Source: Ceratotherium simum simum (Eukaryota; Chordata; Mammalia; Perissodactyla; Rhinocerotidae). From it: a stretch of DNA of 64,000 bases. Location of the stretch: contig NW_004454182.1 in assembly GCF_000283155.1 (NCBI RefSeq), positions 6,050,493-6,114,492 of the forward strand, read 5' to 3'. This document shows positions 45,435 to 55,859 of the stretch, piece after piece (position 1 is the first letter of the stretch; every line of letters starts with the position of its first letter). The notes below the pieces were generated by a model. That model saw only the letters and a list, made by a program, of their open reading frames with translations. It searched no databases and was not told the DNA's origin. The position numbers and the translations under genes are program-made.

Positions 45435-47465
45435 TGACTTCTTATTTATTATTGCTATCAAATATTCTCTGTATTTCCTGCCTTGTTTTAACCTTCTTAA
45501 CCACTAATTATTCACTGTATTTATTTTTCTCTGTACCTATATCTTCTCAACAAGCATCACTTTTGTTTCTCATAGTAGACTCCCCTTTCCTTATATTTCT
45601 TTTCACAGTTTTGTTTGTGTTTTAACTTTGTGCCTCAAATATGATAGCTAAATTCACTTGCAGTCTTCTGTTTGAAAATCTAAGCTCAATTTTTAGTTGT
45701 GTTTGAATTTAGCATTACAAAGAAAAATCACCATAATATGAGTTTATTTTTGGACTTAATTATTTCAATTCTTTGATTTGTAAATTTGCCTCAGGAAACA
45801 AAATTTTCTCTAAAATGAACAATAGCAATTGATTTCTTCTTGAGTTCAAGTGACATTAATCCCGCTATTCAGTAAAGGAAATACTTTGAAATTCTTATGG
45901 TGTGCAAAGTTGTATTTAATGTTTGATTAACATAACTGGTAATAAAATCATAAATACTAACTTATTAGGGAAAATATGAATTGTGAATAACAAAAGGCAA
46001 AAATTTCTTGGTATTGTGTACAAAGAACTTAATTTAGATCTTTAATCTGAAATATGTTGGGGTAAATTAGCATTTCTCTGAAATCTGCTTATTCTTTTGG
46101 GTGAGCTTTTCCGAACTATTATGAAGATAAGAGGACAATCTATGCAGAAAATATTTAAGGTAACATTCAGGAATTTGTAATTCTTACAGAAAATAAATAA
46201 CAATGGAAGCATGAGTGAGTTTGACCAACAGGTTATTTAATCCTTTGGGTTTGGATATTTGTTTTTATGTCAGTTGCTAGATAGACCCATAAGCTCATGG
46301 AACTTTAGAAGTACAGATGATTTTAGAGATGTTTGTTATAGGCCTGACAAATAGTAATCATTGACATCAAGGGTTTTATAGATACAGAAACTCCAGTTAA
46401 AATCAGATTACTTTCTAAAGGCACAATTAAAAAATGTTTCTTTGGAATTAGGAACATTTTATGAAACAATGTAATGTTATTAATTAGAAACATTTTATGA
46501 AACAATGAAATAATGTTAAGTTTTCTGGCCAAGTTTCAAAGCATGTTGAAATAATATATCTGAAATAGAGGATATGATCACCCTAAGTCTAGTGTCTGTA
46601 TAAGTCAGAGACTGCCTGCCCATTCATTCATTCATTCAAATACTTTGCAAGATATTGAGCAAAAACCAATAACTAAATAATGCAATTTGTTGTAAGACCA
46701 CCTGTATTTTCCAGAGGAGTGCTATGGTTAGTAACTGAGTTGTTTTGCAAAGAGCTAATGAAATTAACCAAACCAGTTTGATATTGTCATGTATTTGCTG
46801 CAGCCAGTTCAATCAAAAGTTTTTGGTCAACTTTCTTCCTAATAGTTTTCTAATTTTTCAAAGGCCTTGCCCACCGGTGCGGCGAAGGTCCTGTTCATTA
46901 AATGCTTTATGCTGAATATGCACACCGCAGCCCTCTTCCTTGTGTGGGACTGTGCAGTCACCATTGAAGGGCTTCCACAGCTCAGTGCTCCTAAAGCAGC
47001 TGCACTTTTCCACCTCTCATCTTCAGCCTTGAGTGCAGGAGACAACACAGAAAACCGCCTTTTGAAGTCATATCGAACTCAATGACTTCCATCAGAAGCA
47101 TATCAGGAATTGAAAACATTACAGTGCAGATTAAATCCTTGAAGAGTTTGAACTATGCACAAAAATAGAAAGACAGATGCAAAGGACTTTTTATTGTTTG
47201 GAATCTCTAAGATCAGAATGTCTTTGTCTTTGATAGTATGTTTGAATGCTATATTTTGATTTATTATGGTACTTTAGAATTGCTTCATAAATAAAGAAGA
47301 CTCAGATAATTGGTGCTAGAGATGTTCTATAAAGCTCAATCTAAAATTATCTCTTTATTACTAATTTATTAACATTTAATTAGTATTGATTTATAAACAT
47401 TGGTAACATTACCACAAGGGTACATCTTTAATAGTGATGATGTTCATATTATGATGATAAATTAC
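45435..47465. other. Unassigned sequence
   Basis: Mostly AT-rich without recognised repeats; a (CATT)n run, CATTCATTCATTCATTCA, lies at 46621-46638. Bases 46450-46505 contain a near-duplicate of GAAACATTTTATGAAACAATG (46451-46472 region and 46489-46507). Bases 46860-47090 are locally GC-richer with a few CpGs and carry opposing 69-72 codon ORFs without family features. Confidence 0.5.
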
Positions 47466-47504
47466 TACAACAAATAGTTTAGACTTTGCAGGCCATAAGA
47501 TTTC

Positions 47505-48248
47505 TGTATTAGTTTCCTAGGGCTGCAATAACAAATCACACGAACTCGATAGCTTAAAATAACAGAAATTTAGGGGCCGGTCCAGTGGGTAGTGGTTAAG
47601 TTCACACACTCCGCTTCAGTGGCCCAGGGTTCACAGGTTCGGATCCTGGATGCAGACCTACGCACCACTTGACAAGCCATGCTGTGGCAGGCATCCCACA
47701 TATAAAATAGAGGGAGATGGACATGGCTGTTAGCTCAGGGCCAATGTTCTTCAGGAAAAAGAGGAGGATTGGCAATGGATGTCAGCTAATCTTCCTCACA
47801 TAAAACAAAACAAACAGAAAAAAAAACCCAGAAATTTATTCTTCCAATTCCAGAGGCAAAAAGTATGAAATCAAGCTGTTGACAGGGCCATGCTCCCTCT
47901 GCAGTACTAGGGAAGAATCTGTTCCACACCCTCTACTAATTTCTGGTTGTTGCCGGCAACCGTTGGCGTTCCTTGGCTTGTAGCTCCGTCACTCCAGTCT
48001 CTGCCTCCTTCCTCACATTGCCCTCTTTCCTGTGTGTCTGTATGCCTCTGTATCCATAGCTCCCTCTCCTCTCTCTTATAAAGACACCAGTCATTGGATT
48101 TAAGACTCACCCTAATCCAATATGACCTCGTCTTAACTTGATTGATTGTATCTACAAAGACCATATTTCCAGAAAAGGTCACATTCACAGGTATTAGGGG
48201 TTAAGACTTCAACATACCTTTTTGGGAAACACAATTCTACCCACTACA
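47505..48248 (-). mobile_element. MLT1-type LTR (ERVL-MaLR), antisense, split by an ERE
   Basis: The + strand starts TGTATTAGTTTCCTAGGGCTGC and ends GGGAAACACAATTCTACCCACTACA, the reverse of an MLT1 LTR (TG...CA ends). Internal landmarks are GGCAGGGCCATGCTCCCTCTG-like text, GTTGCCGGCAACCGTTGGCGTTCC, AAAGACACCAGTCATTGGATTTAAG and AAAGACCATATTTCC. ATTTC and GTCTC flank it, a plausible but diverged 5-bp target duplication. It is a solo LTR without internal region. Confidence 0.85.
47563..47838 (+). repeat. ERE SINE nested in the MLT1 LTR
   Basis: The body at 47573-47828 has head GGGGCCGGTCCAGTGGGTAGTGG, GCCATGCTGTGGCAGGCATCCCAC, two TTAGCTCAGGG/CAGCTAATCTTCC motifs and an A-rich tail. CAGAAATTTA at 47563-47572 and 47829-47838 is the target duplication, taken from the LTR's own AACAGAAATTTATTC. 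Confidence 0.94.
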
Positions 48249-48398
48249 GTCTCTGTTGCAACCACTCAACTCTGTCTTTGTGGCATGAACACAGCCAAGG
48301 ACAGTACATAAACAAATGCATGTGCTGTGTTCCAGTAAAACTTTATATACAAAAACGGGTGTTGGGTCAGATTTGGCCGGTGGACCAAAGCCTGTTCT

Positions 48399-48744
48399 AA
48401 CGAATTGAAGCAAAAATTCAGCAGGGAAAAAAAGCAATTTTCTCTTGCTTCAATCAGTCCATTTTTAAAGTATAAAAATGTTTACATATGTGTGTATATA
48501 GCAACATTTATTCTGAAATAGGTGTCAGCTTAGGGCAAGAAATGGAACTTTTACAATGATTTCAAATCTCAAAGTTCTATTACTAAAAATGCTTAAGTTA
48601 TAATATTTTTCTTGTCAGTTAAGAGCTTTATGATGATCATTTAGTTATGAGAGTCTATATGGCCTTGCCTCCAAAGAGATCAAGACTATTTTGGAAACAA
48701 GATTTCCCTTGAACTCAGACATATTTATTCACTATATTAGAAAG
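48399..48744. other. Unassigned AT-rich sequence
   Basis: No exon or repeat recognised. Confidence 0.45.
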
Positions 48745-48875
48745 AATGTACTTTCTCCCCCCACTAAATGTATGCTCCATGAGGGCAGGGACATTGTTTC
48801 ATTCAAAGGTGTATCCTCAGCACAGAGAAAAGAGCCTCATACACACTAATAGTCATTAAACAAATATTTATCTAA
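48745..48875 (+). repeat. L2 3' tail, sense
   Basis: The text CTCCCCCCACTAAATGTATGCTCCATGAGGGCAGGGACATTG ... GTGTATCCTCAGCACAGAG and ATTAAACAAATATTTATC is the L2 terminal segment. Confidence 0.75.
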
Positions 48876-49028
48876 AGTAACTTTTGTTTGTTGGAATAAA
48901 AAGAATGAATTGGTGTGTTGTTGTTTAATCCTGTTGTATAAAAATAGTCTCTGTCACCGTACCTTGAAATTATGTCTTGTCTTAAACTGAGAGGAAAGCT
49001 ACAATAAGAAAAAATACAATTTCTATTA

Positions 49029-49263
49029 AGAGCTTTTGAGGGCCGGCCCTGTGGCTTGGCTGTTGAGTGCACGTGCTCCGCTGCTGGCGGCCCGGGTTTG
49101 GATCTCGGGCGCGCACCGACGCACCGCTTCTCCGGCCATGCTGAGGCCAAGTCCCACATGCAGCAACTAGAAGGATGTGCAGCTATGACATACAACTATC
49201 TACTGGGGCTTTGGGGGAAAAAATAAATAAATAAATAAAATTATAAAAAAAATAGAGCTATTG
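49029..49263 (+). repeat. ERE1 SINE with target-site duplication
   Basis: The body at about 49039-49253 has head GAGGGCCGGCCCTGTGGCTTGGC, GCGCGCACCGACGCACCGCTTCTCC, CAGCAACTAGAAGG, ACTGGGGCTTTGGGGG and (AAAT)n tail. AGAGCTTTTG at 49029-49038 and AGAGCTATTG at 49254-49263 is the duplication with one mismatch. It lies 1.7 kb upstream of the TENM3 exon. Confidence 0.94.
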
Positions 49264-50917
49264 GAAGAATTTGTAGAGAGAATAATGGGGTAAAGAATCA
49301 GAAGGGGTCAGTGAAATATACTAGTTTTTTTTTAAATCAGATTCATGGAAAAAAAGAAAAAGGTAGGTTAGTCAAGATACATTTCAACAACCCAACTGAA
49401 ATATTAGCAACTACTTTTAACAGCCCAGCTCAAATCAACAGCAGAGCAATATGGAACCCCAAGTGAGGTAAACCTTTACTGGCAATGTGGGTAGGGGAGG
49501 ATGTAGTTTGGTGAAAATGTAGCAGGAGGAACAGTCCACAAGTTTCTAAGCATAGGCTCTGGAACTCTGTATCACTCCAGCTCAGAGTCTCACTGCTCTT
49601 CTTACAGCTGCATGAAAAGCAAAAGTTAGAAAGTGAGAGGTATAAGAGTAAGAATGTGGCTCAGAAGGAATCAAGACTTGTTGACAGCGTAGATGTAAGC
49701 AGAGCCACCATGGGAGAATCAGCAACGACTACAAGACTCCGCGTTGGAAGCACATTAAAGAGTGTTGTGATGTGTATCATGAGAGCCAAGGATGAAAAGA
49801 GGGAGAGACAGACCCTCCGGGAGAGGGATGCTTCGCGGAAGAAAATATCTAAATAGAAGTCACAGCCCTAAGGATGTGGAACCAAAGAGAAGACCTGGGG
49901 CCACCGGGAACCATTTGTCTCAAGTTGATTATGGAATCACTCAAACAAAAGATGAATTTAGGAAAGAAGGAGTGGAGTGGGGGGAAATACTGATGGCTGA
50001 AGACAGGCCTTCAGGGACCTTCAGATTAAAAGGAAAACCAAAAGAAAGAATAAAGACAGAGGAGGACATTTAAAATGCGGGTTAGCTCTGGGCAGCTGTC
50101 CCTCTTCTAAGCCCCACATTTTAGGGAGCAGAGCCTTTTCTGCCCACCTTCACCCCTGTCAATTCAGCAAATTCAGGAAAAAGAGCATTGCTAAGCAAAG
50201 AAACACAATTCTCCTTGCTCCTTCTAACTTATTCTTGCTACTGGCAGTTGTAAGAAACTACCCCATCAAATTAGCCACTTGAATTGCCTTAAATATCAGG
50301 AAAGTGCTGATTAAACTCATTTTCTAGGGAGTAAAATGCATTTTGAGGAGAGGGAGTCTGAGGGAAGGACCAGCTTTTTCCACAATTCAAGACGTTTATG
50401 TCCTTAAAACATGAAAATTGTGACCTCAGAAGGAAAAGTCTTTGTAAAAAATAATAAAATGTTCAATGCATTTTTCAAAGTTTCCTTTCTAAGAAGTTCT
50501 CAGTTTGCTCCTGCTCTTTTAAAAAAAAATTGAAAAAGAAATAAAAATAGTATAGGTTTTTGTAAGAAAAAGAAAAGGAATTTATTTGTGAATGGAGAAA
50601 ATGCTGCAAGGGAAAACTTTTCCATTGTGGAAAATTTCACAAACATATTGAGGCCAAGTTTTAGCTGGTTTCTGTAGTGAAATTTGAGCTTAATTTTTTT
50701 TTTTTTGTATTAATGTGAAAAATTAGTGGAAAGTGTACCTCAACTCCTGGTAATCGAGGATATTTTACACTGATTTCACAAATTTTCATTTATTATTAAA
50801 AGCAAGTTTCCTAGATAGGCAATATTATTACTTTCCACCGTTCTCCAGATTGAGAAGGATGTAGTCAGTTTTAGATGAATGTTATGCTGACATCATGCAA
50901 ACCTTTTATCTTTACAG
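49264..50917. other. Unassigned sequence directly upstream of the TENM3 exon
   Basis: No recognised repeat. A purine-rich part at 49600-50070 carries two overlapping + ORFs of 66 and 93 codons whose Arg/Lys/Glu-rich translations reflect composition and resemble no family I know. T- and A-tracts lie near 50519-50530 and 50695-50707. The final 40 bp hold the branch point and polypyrimidine tract. Confidence 0.5.
50916..50917 (+). other. TENM3: Splice acceptor AG of the TENM3 start-codon exon
   Basis: AG follows a 14-nt pyrimidine-rich run from 50902, with a branch-like CTGAC about 27 nt upstream. No competing AG lies between branch point and acceptor. This is inferred from consensus only, and an RNA-seq junction would settle it. 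Confidence 0.8.
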
Positions 50918-50925
50918 AGAGGCCA

Positions 50926-51066
50926 ATGGGAATTGAACTTTGAGCATCATTTGTCACAACCAGGACTGATGTGCACACAGAAGGAATGAAGTATGGATGT
51001 GAAGGAACGGAGGCCTTATTGCTCCCTGACCAAGAGCAGACGAGAGAAAGAACGGCGGTATACTAA
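50926..51066 (+). promoter_or_regulatory. Three upstream ORFs in the TENM3 leader
   Basis: Three ATGs precede the TENM3 ATG within this exon. The first, at 50926, opens a 5-codon ORF ending TGA at 50941-50943. The second, at 50969, opens a 6-codon ORF ending TGA at 50987-50989, only 3 nt before the main ATG. The third, at 50986, begins 7 nt before the TENM3 start in a different frame and reads 26 codons to TAA at 51064-51066, so it overlaps the TENM3 coding start. Ribosomes would need leaky scanning or reinitiation to reach codon 1. The reading frames are direct observation; a regulatory effect is inference. Confidence 0.65.
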
Positions 51067-51224
51067 TTCCTCAGCAGACAATGAGGAGTGTAGGGTACCT
51101 ACACAGAAGTCTTACAGTTCCAGTGAGACCTTGAAAGCTTTTGATCATGACTCCTCACGGCTGCTTTATGGAAACAGAGTAAAGGATTTGGTTCACAGAG
51201 AAGCAGATGAGTACACCAGACAAG
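50993..51224 (+). CDS. TENM3: Teneurin-3, first coding exon (residues 1-77 plus first base of codon 78)
   Basis: This encodes the extreme N-terminus of teneurin-3, a large type II transmembrane adhesion protein that guides synaptic partner matching, notably in visual and hippocampal circuits. The exon covers the start of the cytoplasmic domain; the membrane span, EGF repeats, NHL propeller and YD shell lie in later exons outside the window. The peptide begins [19 protein letters not shown] and contains the teneurin-family block [18 protein letters not shown] near residues 36-53. A strongly basic cluster, KSRREKERR, lies at residues 14-22, and the segment ends [12 protein letters not shown] recognise it as TENM3 rather than TENM2, which starts MDVKDRRHRSL, or TENM1. 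The start has A at -3 and G at +4, a strong Kozak context. The frame closes four codons past the donor if unspliced (GRSLF then stop), as expected for intron. Residue 74 is Tyr, where I recall Phe in human. Confidence 0.96.
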
Positions 51225-51230
51225 GTAGGT
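51225..51230 (+). other. TENM3: Splice donor GTAGGT, phase 1
   Basis: The junction AAG|GTAGGT matches the donor consensus well. The teneurin-3 reading frame continues correctly as Gln-Gly across it, which fixes the position to the base. Confidence 0.93.
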
Positions 51231-53219
51231 CATTGTTCTAGGAAAACAAGGCATACTCAAATGGCATGAACTTGTAGGTGTCCTTTGTTTCCCCTCAAGG
51301 TGACACGACTGTTTTCTTAGTTTGATGTCCTATCCTCTGATTCAGATTTTTGGATAGTAGATAATCACATAGTATTCTTAATTAAAGGTAGAAAGCCACC
51401 TAAGGCACATTGACCCCAGACACAGGTACCAACACAAGTAGAGAATCGTTCCACAACTCCACATTTTGTGTGTGAGGTTTGTGATTCTGCACATGGCCAA
51501 GTGTTTGTGCATAAACTTGAAACCCAGGTCTCTAGGGCTCCCTTACACTCTCCTGAAGGTGCTCACAGACATTGTTTTTTGAGTTAAAACTGGTGCGAGG
51601 AGAACAGGAACTGTTGATGAGGAATCTCATCTTTCCCTCCTAAGGAAGTAACAATTCTTATTCTGGATCATCTCGTGATCCATCCAGCCCATCTGTTTAT
51701 GTCTGTTTATACAAGAGCCTGCCATGGAAGGGTTCCATTTTCTCTCTCACAGGCAATCTAGGACATTAAGGTTATACCTTAAAACATCCTAGTTTCCCAT
51801 AATATAATCCATTATGGTTTGGTTGTTTGCATATATTTGTTGAACATTTTTATACTCTGTTTTCTTCCTGAATATTCTACCAGTGGAATAATGACTTCTG
51901 CAACTTTACTTCACAATCCTAAACCTACTGATTTCCACACTTTGAAACAGTAGCTTATTTTAAATTAGGCATACATAGTTATATTTTGTTTCTTCTAATA
52001 CAGTCTTGAGATGTGGGCAAGATTACTACTAATAAAAATAAAATCCTCTTACATTTGTATTGCACAGTCAATTCACATAGAACTTAGCATCCCTTAGCTA
52101 ATTTAATCAGAAAACGAGGAAAAATAAATTAATCTTCAAAAATAAAGAATATATTCATTTTTTTTCCAATCACTTTACAGACAGTGTGACTAACAGTTTG
52201 ATATTGAGCAGGAACAAATTTAAGAAAAAGTAATAATGCAATAAATCATTCAAAAGTTTGAACATTTTCCGTGGTTCTTCTCTTCTCTGCATTGTGGAAA
52301 GAGTCATCCTAGATAGATTGAAATAGCGTTCGCTCACCCAAACCAGATTACGTCAAAGAAGACTCATTTGATTTACTAAAGGGAGGGTTGTTTTTTCCCC
52401 GAAAGCATGCCTTACTAATTACAGGTATCAAATTTTATGAAAGAAGACAAAATAGCTTACCATTTTTAATCCAGTTTTTAATGAAATATATAGAACACAC
52501 ATTTGAGATACGTACCTTTGGTAAGTCAAGGGATGTTAGTTCATCGTACAAAGTATTATAATTCTAAACTCAATTTTTTTCTTTTATATTGTCTGACAGA
52601 TGACATAGATTATCAGGGTACATTTTTCACCAATTTAAAAAAGAGTAGGTACTGTAGAAATGCATGCAGTCTGAACCCAGTGTGAAGTCTTGCTTTTTGT
52701 AACAAAAATAACTGTTTAGTGCCCTATTGGAAAAAAAAAAATACATTGTGGAATACTATTAGGAGAAAAAAAGCAGAACATGTGGCGTGATGCTCTGAGA
52801 AGGCTCATCTCCACCCCAAGCAAGCATTTCGTCTTGGCAGAGCAGAGAATGCTTAAACAGGTTAAAAATAGCGAGCTGAAATTTTCACCTCCTAAGCAGC
52901 GTTAATCCAGTGCACTGTTGTTGATGACATGGCGGTACCATCTGTGGAAACCCTGGAACGGAAGCTCTTAGGGGACCAAATAGTACTATTACTCAGCTCC
53001 TTGCAAGCCAAGGACAGGAGAACGAAAGGGGGCATAGGGAAGAGAGAGCGAGCGAGGCGGCAGATGGAGGCCTCTTGTTGGAAGCAGCTGAATGGGGTAG
53101 TGAGAAGAGGTTTAAGAGCAGAAGTGGAAGGAAAAGCAAAAGTGCACTGCCTGATGGTGCACAATTCACTTGACATGTCATAAATCAGAATGTACTAAAA
53201 ACACAAATAGGATGTACTG
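51231..53219. other. Unassigned intronic sequence
   Basis: No repeat or second TENM3 exon recognised. A purine-rich patch at about 53000-53110 carries opposing ORFs (52892-53183) that look composition-driven. Confidence 0.5.
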
Positions 53220-53455
53220 CTATTTATAGCTAACGTGCACTGGTTCCCTACTGCGCTCCAGTCAATGTGCTAATAAGCAGGTTATGTGCACTATCGTTTA
53301 ACCCTCGGTCACCTTGTAAAGGAGGTCCCAGTGGCATCCTACTCTCACACACCTAGACATCCGGGCTTGGAGAGGCCTGAGGTCCCGTAGCTAGCAAGAG
53401 CTATGCTGGGACTTGCACCCAGGCCGGTCTGACCATAGTGTTCAGGGTTCTAACC
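53220..53455 (-). repeat. MIR SINE, antisense, near full length
   Basis: Landmarks are CTACTGCGCTCCAGTCAATGTGCTAA, TTTAACCCTCGGTCACCTTGTAAAGGAGG, GAGGTCCCGTAGCTAGCAAG and TTGCACCCAGGCCGGTCTGACC, in reverse-MIR order. Confidence 0.77.
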
Positions 53456-55859
53456 TTGTGCAGTTCCCAAAGCAGAAAACAGACAAGTCAGTGTAATCAT
53501 TGCCCTTTGGTTTATTGGAGTGAATTTTAGCCAACTTTGATGATATGGATAGAGAGAAGTGAGGAGACTGGAGACATATTTAAGAAATAAAATTGACATG
53601 ATTTTGTGATTGGGTGGATGAGAATGAAGGAGAAGGAAGCGTTGCAAATACTTTTGCTTCCCTGTGCTTTGATGTGGGGAATGTTTGTAGCAGAAGGGAT
53701 AATGTAGGAGAGAAATAAATACAGAAATTCTGCTATCAGATTATGTCTTTCTCGAGCAAGCATAATGAAAAATCCTCCTAGGCTTTCATTTTCTTTGAAC
53801 CTGACAAATGTCAATTTTTCCTCACTGAATATTATGCTGTGGGATTAATTATTTAATTGACAAAATGTGCTTCCTGCCACAGCTTCTGACATCATACACA
53901 TAATAAAAATGAAAGATTAAAAATATTAGTGGTAGCCAAAGATCTTTGAAACAATTCCAAAGAATCATGCTAATTTAGCTTGTCCATGGAGTTTTAAAAC
54001 AACTTGTCAACCCCCATCCACTTATTTTTTGAATGACACAGGAAAATGCAGCTTCAGCTCAAGAAAGCAATGATAGAGACCCCATTAATAAAATTATGTG
54101 AGAATTCAAATCTAGAAATATGATATTTTTATTTTTATCCACCAATTTTTAGGTCCTATTATCAAAGTTGATTTTAATCATTTCTATGGCTTTGCTAACT
54201 GGCAGATGACTATTGTTAATTACATGTTATATTTAGATACTGTAAAGCTGGGGATAATTTCATTTTCACAGTAATGTGTAATTTGACTGGATCTCACATA
54301 GATCTCTTTCTCTCTTTCTTTTTCAATCTCTGCATGTGGTTTATTGGGTGATGGAAATTGTTACTCTTTTAGCAGCTGTGGAGGTCTCTGTAGGTGTGAT
54401 GGGGTTAGGGTAACCATGACTTGTTCTACATTCTTGGATACTATTTTCTTTGATTCATCTTTGAAGAGAATTTATCCCGTCAGGTCTGAGACACATTTCT
54501 TATGAAACAGCTGCATAAGATCATCCCACAGTTTAGAGAATTGATAAAATAAAAGATCCTTTTTCTCTGCACTATGTCCATCGCCTGTAGTGTTCTTGAC
54601 CGAATGAGAACTTGACCAAACTCCAACAAGGAATTTGGCCATGAGGGTAAATTTTGAAATGAGGTGATGTCTGAAAATAAGAACACTTTTGTTCCACAGA
54701 CCCGTTAGCTCGAAAAGAACACCTCTGAGACAGTCTTAACACAAAGTGTTTACCAGTTAGTCAGTAACCAGTGTTGGGGTTGTGAATTTCAGAATTTTAA
54801 AATGAAAAGACACCATTTATTCTTCATCTATCGAATGGCAATGGGGAGGAAGATTATATGTTTTAAAATTTGAAAAACAGATAGCATTATGTCTGTATTT
54901 ATACATACCGGAAATCAAAATAGAGAATAAATTTGCAAAGAAGAGAAGGGAAGGAGGAAGGCAGATTGACAAAGATGGGCACTCGCTGATGGATTCTCGG
55001 TGTGACCCACCTTGGGTCTTCCCTGACAGTGGGCTTCCCGTCCCAGAAACTCTCGTCTTTCCTCACCACTGCTTTGGGATTTGCCTTCTCGCCTCGTGAC
55101 ATTGCTGGTCCAAGGCCAGTTCAAATGTAGTTTGTGGGAAAATAGATCCTCAAGCCCTGATTTACACCACTGCACCTCCCTAATGAGCCCCAGTCCATCT
55201 TTTATACAAGTATTCCAGATGCTAGAACATCTCCTTACCGAGGATTACCCTCTTTTGTGAAACAAAAGGACATTAGAGGTGCAGTCTGAGTTTTCCTGTA
55301 AATCTGTGTGCAGGATTCCAGCACGATGGTAGCTTGAATGACTCCTCAACCCACCCATCTCCTAGCCAACTCCTTACCTCCTCTGAGCGGAGCGGTGACC
55401 AAGGGTGCAAATGAGATCTAGAACTCCATTTGGGTCCTGAAGAACAAAGCTGATGCAGGTTCTTTTCCCCTTTGGCCCAGATGATAGCTCAGAATGTGGT
55501 GAAGATCAGAAAGAATGCTGTGGCTTTGTGGTGCCAGAGAGAGGCTGACCTGCCTCTCCCATGGACCTTCCTTGAGTGAATGTTGCCTTGCAGGAGTAGC
55601 TGGTTTCCTCGGCCTCTCAGGAGCTGGGGGAACCTAAACAGATGCATTTTCTCCTCTCTGATATTGTGAGAGTGCCAGCTAAGTAAACCAGGGAAGAGAA
55701 AAGCTTGTCCCTAGAGTCTAACAGGACTTCCCACTGTTTCTTAAGGCACCCTAAGAAAGCAACACCATGCTTACCAGCACCCAGCATGCAGGAACAGGGA
55801 CAAGATGCAAAACAAACAGATCAGGAAGCTCCTCATGAAAATGAGCAATGGCGACTGGA
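53456..55859. other. Unassigned intronic sequence
   Basis: No confident repeat. A somewhat GC-richer block at 54990-55620 has no exon signature. Opposing 60-95 codon ORFs lack features. Confidence 0.45.

Larger units (their letters stand above)
47466..48398 (-). mobile_element. hAT-like DNA transposon fragment, split by an LTR
   Basis: The left arm reads TAGTTTAGACTTTGCAGGCCATAAGA and the right arm GTCTCTGTTGCAACCACTCAACTCTG ... AGTAAAACTTTATATACAAAAACGGGTG ... GATTTGGCCGGTGGACCAAAGCCTG. Joined, these follow the reverse complement of a widespread small mammalian transposon (…GGCCAAATCTGGCCC…TTTTGTAAATAAAGTTTTATTGGAACACAGCC…). I cannot name the family with certainty. Confidence 0.7.
1..50917 (+). 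other. Upstream intron or 5' region of TENM3
   Basis: Because the start-codon exon has a splice acceptor, the bases directly before 50917 must be intron. How far that intron reaches cannot be seen. No CpG island or promoter-like block is visible in 1-50917, so the main promoter probably lies before the window and most of this stretch is likely intron. No other protein-coding gene is supported on either strand. Confidence 0.6.
50918..51224 (+). other. TENM3: TENM3 exon carrying the end of the 5'UTR and the start codon (307 nt)
   Basis: The exon is bounded by an acceptor at 50916-50917, preceded by the pyrimidine-rich stretch CCTTTTATCTTTACAG, and a donor CAAG|GTAGGT at 51224/51225. A plausible branch point, TGCTGAC, has its A at 50890, 27 nt before the AG. 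The exon leaves phase 1, because codon 78 (Gly in known teneurin-3) is split after its first G. The first 75 nt are 5' untranslated. An acceptor upstream of the ATG means the transcript starts at one or more non-coding exons further 5', either in this window and unrecognised or before it. Confidence 0.88.

Noticed and set aside
46867..47085. 72-codon + ORF in a locally GC-rich block with CpGs
   Set aside because: Considered as a processed pseudogene or exon; no A-tail, target duplication, splice sites or recognisable protein.
49656..50073. Two overlapping + ORFs just upstream of the TENM3 exon
   Set aside because: Considered as an upstream exon or separate small gene. The charged translation follows purine-rich composition, and neither ORF is bordered by a good acceptor-donor pair.
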